Assembly (NCBI GenBank): GCA_002403905.1
Contig: DHIR01000080.1
Coordinates: 1-8,225 of the forward strand
DNA from: Mucilaginibacter sp. UBA4741
GTDB lineage: Bacteria > Bacteroidota > Bacteroidia > Sphingobacteriales > Sphingobacteriaceae
Direction of reading: 5' to 3'
DNA: 8,225 bases
Positions 1 through 5,377 of the stretch are shown piece by piece; position 1 is the first letter of the stretch, and the number at the start of each line of letters is the position of its first letter. The position numbers and the translations under genes are program-made. Under the pieces are notes generated by a model, which had not been told where the DNA came from, searched no databases, and was given only the letters and a program-made list of their open reading frames with translations.

Positions 1-69
1 CAAATTTAAACAGGCTCTAATAAATAAATCAAAATGTTGTTTAAGTTTATTCTCAACAACATACCTCTC

Positions 70-882
70 ATGAAAAAAAAATATTCTTATTTTTTTGCTG
101 CTTTTATTTTTCAACTACTTGGTGTTAATATTTGCTTTGCACAAACCATAAACTTAAAGCCTGCACCCACGCATGTTACTATCGACGGCAGCCTGGCAGA
201 ATGGGGAGATAGCCTTAGCTATTATAATAACGAAACGCAAATTAATTACACATTAGCAAATGACAAGGACAATATGTACCTGGTTTTAAAAACCATTGAT
301 CCTATACAGCAATTTCGCATATTATCAGCAGGGGTTACTTTAAGTATTGACCCTAAAGGGCATAAAAAGCCAACCTATAGCGTCACTTTTCCGTTTGCCG
401 AACAGGAAAGTGTAAGTTTTGCCGATAATTATACCGCTCAGGAAAAAAAGGCTGAAGCCAACTTAACCAAATTAAAAAGGGTTAAAGCAGATGGATTTAA
501 AGATGTGGAGAGTGATATATTTACATTGGAAAACACGTACGGCTTTAGAGTTTCAATTAATTTTGACACACATGGGTTCCTGGTTTATGAAGAGGTTATC
601 CCATTAAAACTTTTCCATGCTGATGAGTTGAAAAAAAATGAATGGGCCTTTAATATTAAAATAAACGGAGACCTATCAACCATAAAAAAACAAGCTGACG
701 ACCAGGATGGAAACCTGAACACGAACGCAGGCGGTGGCCGTGGCGGGCGTGGTGGTGGCGGACGAAGAGGCGGTGGTGGCATGGGTGGTGGTGGCGGACG
801 AAGCCATACATCAGCTGAACACATTAAAGCAACTGGCGACCCAATAGATTTTTGGGGTAAATTTACTTTAGCAAAAGAATAA
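70..882 (+). CDS. Secreted CBM9-like protein with Arg/Gly-rich tail
   Basis: No specific function is recognised. From the ATG at 70 the product is 270 residues. Residues 1-24 form a clear signal peptide: a KKK start, a hydrophobic core, and a probable cut between CFA and Q25. Residues about 32-200 look like an all-beta domain. The opening VTIDGSLAEWGDS resembles the 'IDGxxxEW' start of family-9-like carbohydrate-binding (CBM9/DOMON-like) domains, so sugar or ligand binding outside the cytoplasm is a guess from fold resemblance. Residues 221-244 are almost only Gly and Arg with one Met, followed by a short C-terminal strand (DFWGKFTLAKE) that may complete the domain. An in-frame ATG at 34 would add 12 residues ahead of the signal peptide; the start at 70 is preferred because it gives a standard signal peptide. 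Neither start has a convincing ribosome binding site, which is usual in Bacteroidota. The gene converges on dcd with a 27-bp gap. Confidence 0.75.
   Translation: MKKKYSYFFAAFIFQLLGVNICFAQTINLKPAPTHVTIDGSLAEWGDSLSYYNNETQINYTLANDKDNMYLVLKTIDPIQQFRILSAGVTLSIDPKGHKKPTYSVTFPFAEQESVSFADNYTAQEKKAEANLTKLKRVKADGFKDVESDIFTLENTYGFRVSINFDTHGFLVYEEVIPLKLFHADELKKNEWAFNIKINGDLSTIKKQADDQDGNLNTNAGGGRGGRGGGGRRGGGGMGGGGGRSHTSAEHIKATGDPIDFWGKFTLAKE
749..803 (+). repeat. In-frame direct repeat in Gly/Arg-coding tract
   Basis: A 19-base unit, GTGGTGGTGGCGGACGAAG, occurs at 749-767 and again, identically, at 785-803. The offset is 36 bases (12 codons), so both copies are read in the same frame and encode the GGGGR-type tail of the secreted protein. 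The tract is far richer in G than the surrounding AT-rich DNA. This suggests growth by slippage or unequal recombination, and length may differ between strains (inference). Confidence 0.8.
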
Positions 883-897
883 TAAACTTTTTTTGGG

Positions 898-928
898 GTG
901 GAAGAATGGCTAAAAGTTATTCTTCCAC
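898..928. terminator. Inverted repeat at gene 1/dcd convergence
   Basis: GTGGAAGAAT at 898-907 is perfectly complementary to ATTCTTCCAC at 919-928, leaving an 11-base loop. It lies between two convergent genes and runs into the last codons of dcd (Trp-Lys-Asn-Asn-Phe-stop). No U-tract follows the stem on either strand; on the minus strand the stem is followed by CCCC and an A-run. It is therefore not a classical intrinsic terminator. It may still stop transcription or protect the 3' end of either mRNA. Confidence 0.4.
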
Positions 929-1446
929 ATCATGCTCTCAACAGGGCGCGTAGTTTTGTTATTATATTTAGCGTTATTTTTGGTATTGTAAAGCGTTTCA
1001 ATATCACCTTCAACAACAAAATATATTAATTGACCTATGGGCATACCGGGGTAGATCTTTACAGGCTGGGCGCATGATATTTCTAATGTCCAGGTATTAC
1101 AAAAACCTACATCGCCCTTGCCGGCTGTAGCGTGTATATCAATACCCAATCTGCCAGTGCTTGATTTTCCTTCTAAAAACGGAACGTGTTTATGGGTTTC
1201 GGTATACTCAACTGTTACACCTAAATAAAGCGTGTTTGGTTGTAAAACAAAGCCGTCCTTTGGTATTTCAAAGCTATCAATCTCGTTATGCAGTTTGGCA
1301 TCCAACACCCTATCCCGGTAAGTAGCAAGGTGTTTCCCTAAATGTACATCGTACGAGTTTGTGCCTAAACATTCGCGTTTAAATGGCTCAATAATAATAT
1401 GGCCGTTTTCAATTTCTTCAAGAATGCGCTTATCAGACAATATCAT
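910..1446 (-). CDS. dcd: dCTP deaminase
   Basis: Cytoplasmic enzyme that deaminates dCTP to dUTP, the step that supplies dUMP for thymidylate synthesis. The protein is 178 residues and has the trimeric dUTPase-fold signature. LGTNSYDVHLG (27-37) is the N-terminal motif. GKSSTGRLG (93-101) is the phosphate-binding loop, with Ser95/Ser96 and Arg99. TLEIS (120-124) carries the catalytic glutamate, Glu122. YPGMPIGQLIYF (132-143) is the conserved C-terminal strand, and NAKYNN (158-163) belongs to the nucleotide-covering tail. The length is near that of the shorter members of the family (E. coli Dcd is 193). The segment before the catalytic Glu reads TAGKGDVGF rather than the Trp-containing TAGWIDAGF of known bifunctional deaminase/dUTPases, so whether dUTP is also hydrolysed cannot be told. 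The start at 1446 gives the standard MILSDKRI N-terminus. It diverges from the transferase gene across a 76-bp gap, and no convincing dcd promoter was found there. Confidence 0.95.
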   Translation of the reverse strand: MILSDKRILEEIENGHIIIEPFKRECLGTNSYDVHLGKHLATYRDRVLDAKLHNEIDSFEIPKDGFVLQPNTLYLGVTVEYTETHKHVPFLEGKSSTGRLGIDIHATAGKGDVGFCNTWTLEISCAQPVKIYPGMPIGQLIYFVVEGDIETLYNTKNNAKYNNKTTRPVESMMWKNNF

Positions 1447-1463
1447 AAAACTACGTAAGGGAA

Positions 1464-1498
1464 TTTGGCTAAAAATAGAATTATTTGCTCTAAGTTTG
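1464..1498 (+). promoter_or_regulatory. Predicted promoter of transferase-lipB unit
   Basis: TTTG at 1464-1467 is followed after 23 bases by TAAGTTTG at 1491-1498. The second box matches the Bacteroidota -7 consensus TAnnTTTG at every fixed base, and the spacing is at the upper end of the accepted range. Transcription would begin near 1505, giving a short leader of roughly 18 bases before the ATG at 1523. That start also separates the gene from dcd, whose 5' end an upstream start would overlap. This is a sequence match only. Confidence 0.45.
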
Positions 1499-1522
1499 TC
1501 GTACTATTTGCAATTTACTTTT

Positions 1523-2161
1523 ATGGCTATAGCTTACAGGCAACGGGTTGATGAAGATACAGAATTTGCGCTCTGGAAAATTGAAGAGCAGGCAGAAGAT
1601 CTGTATAATCAGCTACAGCTAAATAATGATGAAAAGGCTTTTGTTGAAAATATAAGCAACGGTAAGCGCCACCTGCATTGGTTAGGTACGCGCGTTTTAT
1701 TGCGCAAAATGCTGCGTACAGATGAATATATTGATTGCAAGGTTGATGAACATGGCAAACCTTATTTGGTATCGCTGCCTTATCACATCTCGCTAAGCCA
1801 TTCATTTGATTATGCGGCGGTAATGATCAGTAAAAAAAGCCCCGTAGGTATTGATATTGAACAGGTAAAAGAAAAAGTAGAGCGTATTGCCGCCCGGTTT
1901 TTATTACCTAAAGAACTGGCTTTTATCGGTACTAACAATAGGATACAACAATTATATGCCTGCTGGTGCGCTAAAGAAGCTGTATATAAATGCAACGGGC
2001 AAAAAGAGGTATCATTTATGGATGATATTTTAATTAACCCATTTGAGTTTACAGAGCCTGGTCAGGTTAATGCAATTTTAACCAAAGGCGACACCAAAAT
2101 TGATTATACCGTAGGATATTTGCAGTACGAAGACTACATGATAGGTTACGTAAAGGGATAG
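1523..2161 (+). CDS. Sfp-type 4'-phosphopantetheinyl transferase
   Basis: Moves the 4'-phosphopantetheine arm of coenzyme A onto a conserved serine of a carrier protein, converting apo- to holo-form. The 212-residue length fits the pseudo-dimeric Sfp/Gsp family rather than the ~120-residue AcpS type. GKPYL (78-82) and HISLSHS (88-94) form the CoA-binding part. GIDIEQ (109-114) carries the magnesium-binding Asp111 and Glu113. WCAKEAVYK (148-156) carries the third acidic ligand Glu152 and the family lysines. All key residues are intact. The reading frame stays open back to 1361, inside dcd, but that stretch is antisense to conserved dcd codons and lies upstream of the predicted promoter, so the ATG at 1523 is chosen. 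The target may be fatty-acid ACP or a secondary-metabolite carrier; no synthase gene is in view. lipB follows after two bases. Confidence 0.9.
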   Translation: MAIAYRQRVDEDTEFALWKIEEQAEDLYNQLQLNNDEKAFVENISNGKRHLHWLGTRVLLRKMLRTDEYIDCKVDEHGKPYLVSLPYHISLSHSFDYAAVMISKKSPVGIDIEQVKEKVERIAARFLLPKELAFIGTNNRIQQLYACWCAKEAVYKCNGQKEVSFMDDILINPFEFTEPGQVNAILTKGDTKIDYTVGYLQYEDYMIGYVKG

Positions 2162-2163
2162 AG

Positions 2164-2895
2164 ATGAAGAACAAAAAGGTAACAGTACAGGATTGGGGAT
2201 TAATTGATTATAAAGAAGCCTGGACCAAACAGGAAGCGCTGTTTAATGATACTATTGCCTCAAAAATAGAGATACGTAACCGGCAGTTGGCAGTTGCAGA
2301 TGGCGATAATCACCATGATGATACCCTGACGCCTAACTACCTGATTTTTTGCGAGCACCCACATGTTTACACTTTGGGTAATAGCGGCAAGCCCGAGCAT
2401 TTATTGTTAGATGAAAAAGGACTTCAAGACAACGATGCTACCTACTACCATATTAATCGTGGTGGTGACATTACTTACCACGGCCCCGGACAAATAGTAG
2501 CATACCCAATACTTGACCTGGATAATTTTTTTACCGATATACACTTATACCTACGCACGCTTGAAGAAGCCGTAATACTTACCCTGGCCGATTACGGTAT
2601 TAAAGCAGGTCGCTACCCCGGCTATACCGGTGTTTGGCTGGATGCGGATAATGAGCGTGCCCGTAAAATAAGTGCTATGGGTGTACGTTGCAGCCGGTGG
2701 GTTACTATGCATGGCCTGGCATTTAATGTAAATAATGACCTATCCTATTTTAAAAACATAATTCCGTGTGGTATTGATGATAAAGCGGTAACGTCTATGC
2801 AGCAAGAACTGGGTACCGATGTTGATATAAAACGCGTTCAAAAAATCCTTCAACACTATATTTCCGTATTATTTGATATAGAGATTATACTCTAA
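2164..2895 (+). CDS. lipB: Octanoyl-[ACP]:protein N-octanoyltransferase
   Basis: First step of lipoate synthesis: transfers octanoate from octanoyl-ACP to the lipoyl domains of 2-oxoacid dehydrogenase complexes and glycine cleavage H protein, after which LipA adds sulfur. The protein is 243 residues, slightly longer than E. coli LipB (213). FCEHPHVYTLG (62-72) is the usual beta segment. RGGDITYHGPGQIVAYP (99-115) is the LipB signature. Lys168 (in RKISAMG) and Cys202 (in IIPCGI) match the catalytic Lys/Cys pair that forms the acyl-thioester intermediate. The extra length is an insert at about 44-56, rich in Asp and His. The ATG follows the transferase stop by two bases with a purine-rich AAGGGATAGAG just ahead, so the two genes are almost certainly co-transcribed. 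lipA is not in the window. Confidence 0.95.
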   Translation: MKNKKVTVQDWGLIDYKEAWTKQEALFNDTIASKIEIRNRQLAVADGDNHHDDTLTPNYLIFCEHPHVYTLGNSGKPEHLLLDEKGLQDNDATYYHINRGGDITYHGPGQIVAYPILDLDNFFTDIHLYLRTLEEAVILTLADYGIKAGRYPGYTGVWLDADNERARKISAMGVRCSRWVTMHGLAFNVNNDLSYFKNIIPCGIDDKAVTSMQQELGTDVDIKRVQKILQHYISVLFDIEIIL

Positions 2896-2929
2896 AGCGA
2901 TCACTATAAATCTCCGATAGTTAAAACTC

Positions 2930-2950
2930 AATTAGTTAAGTAAACTAATT
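2930..2950. repeat. Inverted repeat downstream of lipB
   Basis: AATTAGTT at 2930-2937 pairs perfectly with AACTAATT at 2943-2950 around a five-base centre. It lies 34 bases after the lipB stop and just ahead of the -33 box of the toxin-antitoxin promoter. The stem is AT-only except for one G-C pair and has no U-tract after it, so it would be a weak terminator. A regulator-binding site upstream of the promoter is equally possible. Confidence 0.35.
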
Positions 2951-2959
2951 TCAAAAATA

Positions 2960-2991
2960 TTTGTTTATCTTAGACAAGTGTCGTAAATTTG
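2960..2991 (+). promoter_or_regulatory. Predicted promoter of RES toxin-antitoxin operon
   Basis: TTTG at 2960-2963 and TAAATTTG at 2984-2991 are separated by 20 bases. Both boxes match the Bacteroidota housekeeping promoter (TTTG and TAnnTTTG) at every fixed position. A transcript would begin near 2998. That places it after the in-frame TTG at 2989 and ATG at 2992, and leaves about 18 bases before the ATG at 3016. Confidence 0.6.
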
Positions 2992-3003
2992 ATGACAGAT
3001 GTC
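2973..3003. promoter_or_regulatory. Twin palindromic operators, GACA-NN-TGTC
   Basis: GACAAGTGTC lies at 2973-2982 and GACAGATGTC at 2994-3003. Each has perfect 4-bp arms (GACA/TGTC) around a two-base centre; the second extends to 5-bp arms (TGACA/TGTCA). Their centres are 21 bp apart, about two helical turns, so both would face the same side of the DNA. They bracket the -7 box and the likely transcription start. This fits autorepression by the antitoxin or the toxin-antitoxin complex, as known for DUF2384/RES modules and many other type II pairs. Binding itself is inferred. Confidence 0.55.
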
Positions 3004-3015
3004 AATGATATTAGT

Positions 3016-3423
3016 ATGGCTAAAGAGAAATTATATAAACATCCTGAAGAGGATTCATTCGATCTGACTAATATGGTTAGAGAGGGGGTGCCATTTCCTT
3101 ATTTTAACAATTTATCAAACCAAATACATTTTGGCCTTGAGGAGTGGTCGTCATACCTGCATCTTTCTGAGCGCACCATCCAACGTTATAAAAAAGAGAA
3201 CAAATCTTTTGATCCCCTTTATTCTGAAAGGATATTACAAATTGAGCTTTTATATAAAAAGGGTATAGTTGTTTTTGGCGTAGCCGATAACTTTTATACC
3301 TGGATGGATACCATCAGCATACCTTTGGGCAGCGTTAAGCCTAAAGATCTTTTAGATACAGGTTTCGGTATTGAGGCTATTTATGACGAGTTAGGGCGCA
3401 TTGAATTTGGCGTACTGGCATGA
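3016..3423 (+). CDS. DUF2384 (Xre/MbcA/ParS-type) antitoxin
   Basis: Antitoxin partner of the RES toxin encoded next to it; proteins of this family bind the toxin to block its active site and usually repress their own operon. From the ATG at 3016 it has 135 residues. A helix-turn-helix region lies at about 40-66 (LEEWSSYLHLSERTIQRYKK and following), followed by a helical linker. A C-terminal DUF2384 domain lies at about 86-135: FGVADNFYTWMDT, then LGSVKPKDLLDTGFGIEAI, then a closing LGRIEFGVLA that fits the domain's normal end. In-frame starts exist at 2989 (TTG) and 2992 (ATG), adding 9 or 8 residues, but both lie in or directly after the -7 box and overlap the second operator, so 3016 is preferred. 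The stop overlaps the toxin start as ATGA. Confidence 0.88.
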   Translation: MAKEKLYKHPEEDSFDLTNMVREGVPFPYFNNLSNQIHFGLEEWSSYLHLSERTIQRYKKENKSFDPLYSERILQIELLYKKGIVVFGVADNFYTWMDTISIPLGSVKPKDLLDTGFGIEAIYDELGRIEFGVLA

Positions 3424-3878
3424 TCGTTTTCCGGCTTAGCAGGCAGGCATTTATTAATGACATATCGGGCTACGGTGCCGAAAGAACCGGTGGCCGGTGG
3501 AACAGCAAAGGCATCCCCATTTTATATACGGCCGCATCGCGCGCGTTAGCAGTTGTCGAAATTGCGGTACACGTGCCGGTTGGTATTATCCCTGCCAATT
3601 ATTTCCTGGCAAGTGTTGAAGTGCCTGACAATGACATCCTGGAACTCGATTTAAAATCCCTTCCCAAAAACTGGAATAGTAACCCGTTTGTAAAAGCCAC
3701 ACAAACTATAGGCGATAATTTTATAAGAAGCAACACGCATTTAATATTGCAGGTGCCATCAGCAACAGTTACCGGCGACCATAACTACTTGATTAATCCG
3801 CGGCATTCCGCTTTTAATAAAGTAAAGATAAAAAGCATTGATGCTTTTTTGTTTGATTCGAGGTTGTTTAAGAAGTAA
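3420..3878 (+). CDS. RES-domain toxin (NAD+-degrading)
   Basis: Toxin of a type II pair. Characterised RES proteins deplete cellular NAD+ (MbcT of Mycobacterium tuberculosis by phosphorolysis) and arrest or kill cells unless bound by their antitoxin. The 152-residue length is typical. The N-terminal motif GAERTGGRWNSKG (19-31) supplies the conserved arginines and glycines. Tyr36 in ILYTA and Glu47 in AVVEIAVH fit the family's catalytic Tyr and Glu. Ser114 in QVPSA is the Ser of the R-E-S name, and NYLINPRHS (122-130) is the closing motif. No key residue is missing, so an active enzyme is expected. The start codon overlaps the antitoxin stop by four bases, implying translational coupling, and no separate ribosome binding site is seen. 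The ortholog substrate (NAD+) is inferred from family membership. Confidence 0.92.
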   Translation: MIVFRLSRQAFINDISGYGAERTGGRWNSKGIPILYTAASRALAVVEIAVHVPVGIIPANYFLASVEVPDNDILELDLKSLPKNWNSNPFVKATQTIGDNFIRSNTHLILQVPSATVTGDHNYLINPRHSAFNKVKIKSIDAFLFDSRLFKK

Positions 3879-3894
3879 GGGATTACAGCAAAGC

Positions 3895-3927
3895 AAACTT
3901 GCGAAGTTTTTAAAACTTCGCAAGTTT
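3895..3927. terminator. Bidirectional intrinsic terminator, toxin/sdaA
   Basis: AAACTTGCGAAGTTTT (3895-3910) and AAAACTTCGCAAGTTT (3912-3927) are perfect reverse complements around a single base. The working hairpin is probably the 12-bp core AAACTTGCGAAG/CTTCGCAAGTTT with an AT loop. The arms end in T-runs when read from either strand (TTTT at 3925-3928 on the plus strand, TTT at 3897-3895 on the minus strand). It sits 16 bases after the toxin stop and 10 bases after the sdaA stop, exactly between convergent genes. Confidence 0.8.
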
Positions 3928-3937
3928 TGTCCTCCAG

Positions 3938-5365
3938 CTAACACTCCGGTAAACTTAGCGGGATATTGATTGCCAGTCCGCCATCGGCAGTTTCTTTGTA
4001 TTTGGAGTTCATGTCCTGCGCGGTTTCCCACATAGTTTTAACTACGGCATCCAAACTTACTTTAGCGTTGTCGGGATTGGTTTGCAATGCTAATTGTGAG
4101 GCTGTAATGGCTTTGATAGCTCCCATGGTGTTACGCTCGATACAAGGCACCTGCACCAAGCCACCTATCGGGTCGCAGGTTAAGCCCAGATGATGTTCCA
4201 TGGCAATCTCTGCAGCCATCATTACCTGCCGTTGCGAGCCCCCTAAGCACTCTGTAAGCGCTGCTGCCGCCATTGCTGATGATACACCTATCTCGGCCTG
4301 GCATCCGCCCATAGCGGCTGATATAGTGGCTCCTTTTTTAAATATACAACCAATCTCTGACGCTGTTAATAAAAACTGGATGATCCGCTTATCATTATAA
4401 CCATCGCAAAAAACCAGATAGTATTGTAATACCGCAGGTATAACACCTGCAGCGCCATTGGTGGGCGCGGTTACTACGCGGCCAAAGGATGCATTCTCTT
4501 CGTTAACTGCCAATGCGAAACAGCTTACCCAGTCTAATATATTTTGAAAGCCGCCGCCTGTTTGTCTTATAGCTGTAACCCATTCGTCGAAATTGCTGTA
4601 GGTGTTGTTACCTATTAATCTTTTATTGAGGTTTGCAGCGCGGCGTTCTACATTTAACCCGCCGGGTAATTTGCCTTTGGTATGGCTGCCGCGATACATA
4701 CATTCGGACATCGCATTAAAAATATTTAACACACCGGTTTTGGTTTCCTGCTCGCTGCGCCAGGCTAGCTCATTTTCTGTTACTACTTCTGATATTTTTA
4801 GCCCGGTTTTAATACACCAATGTAACAGGTCGCCGGCGGTATCAATCGGGAAAGGCAGATCAACCTCGGTTTTACCCTGACTTTGCTCGCCTTCTTTTAC
4901 CACAAAACCGCCACCTATTGAATAGTAGGTTTCGGACATAGCCTTGCCGGTATTTAAAAATGCCTGGAATGTTACCGCATTAGGGTGATAAGGCAAGCTT
5001 TCTTTAAACAGGAATAACAGATCGTCATCCATCATAAAGTTTATTTCGTGCTTACCGCCTATTACTAATTTATGGGAGGCTTTTATCTGATCTATTTTAG
5101 GCGTAACCTCATCAACAGCGAAGGTTACCGGGTCATCGCCACTTAGGCCAAGCAATATAGCTATATCTGTACCGTGCCCCCGGCCGGTTTTAGCCAACGA
5201 TCCGTATAATAATATTTTTACTTCCGTAACTAAAGGCAATACTTTGGCCTGCTCAAGTACCTGCACAAATTGCTGGGCGGCACGCCACGGGCCAAGCGTA
5301 TGTGAGCTTGACGGGCCTATGCCTATCTTAAACATGTCAAATACAGAAAGTTGCTCGCGTTGCAT
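3938..5365 (-). CDS. sdaA: L-serine ammonia-lyase, iron-sulfur type
   Basis: Cytoplasmic [4Fe-4S] enzyme that deaminates L-serine to pyruvate and ammonia. The single chain of 475 residues (E. coli SdaA is 454) holds both halves. The N-terminal domain has the [12 protein letters not shown] motif (19-30). The C-terminal catalytic domain has [13 protein letters not shown] (299-311), [19 protein letters not shown] (352-370) and [18 protein letters not shown] (395-412). Cys355, Cys397 and Cys408 correspond to the three cluster cysteines of the family. The protein ends in Cys475 (…LSLPEC), matching the 'tail-in-mouth' cysteine that in the Legionella enzyme ligates the cluster iron normally free for serine. 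The start at 5365 gives the usual short lead-in to [17 protein letters not shown]. It lies 12 bases after the channel gene on the same strand, so co-transcription is likely. The gene ends at the hairpin shared with the RES toxin. Confidence 0.95.
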   Translation of the reverse strand: MQREQLSVFDMFKIGIGPSSSHTLGPWRAAQQFVQVLEQAKVLPLVTEVKILLYGSLAKTGRGHGTDIAILLGLSGDDPVTFAVDEVTPKIDQIKASHKLVIGGKHEINFMMDDDLLFLFKESLPYHPNAVTFQAFLNTGKAMSETYYSIGGGFVVKEGEQSQGKTEVDLPFPIDTAGDLLHWCIKTGLKISEVVTENELAWRSEQETKTGVLNIFNAMSECMYRGSHTKGKLPGGLNVERRAANLNKRLIGNNTYSNFDEWVTAIRQTGGGFQNILDWVSCFALAVNEENASFGRVVTAPTNGAAGVIPAVLQYYLVFCDGYNDKRIIQFLLTASEIGCIFKKGATISAAMGGCQAEIGVSSAMAAAALTECLGGSQRQVMMAAEIAMEHHLGLTCDPIGGLVQVPCIERNTMGAIKAITASQLALQTNPDNAKVSLDAVVKTMWETAQDMNSKYKETADGGLAINIPLSLPEC

Positions 5366-5377
5366 GGTTATAGTTTA

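Noticed and set aside
721..803. G-rich repeats considered as a CRISPR or other spaced array
   Set aside because: There are only two exact copies, the spacing unit is coding and in frame, and there are no unique spacers.
585..824. Minus-strand frame encoding a proline-rich peptide opposite the Gly/Arg tract
   Set aside because: It is the antisense reading of GGN codons (which give Pro/Arg), has no recognisable domain, and lies within a well-supported signal-peptide gene.
1470..1477. TATTTTTA on the minus strand as a dcd -7 box
   Set aside because: It has no TTG/TTTG partner at the right distance and its last base does not match the consensus.
1361..1522. Upstream extension of the phosphopantetheinyl transferase frame
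   Set aside because: It is antisense to conserved N-terminal codons of dcd, lies upstream of the predicted promoter, and adds 54 residues foreign to the family.
3966..4880. Three plus-strand frames inside sdaA (3966-4193, 4200-4400, 4602-4880)
   Set aside because: They are opposite a highly conserved enzyme, have no domains or start signals, and are typical shadow frames.
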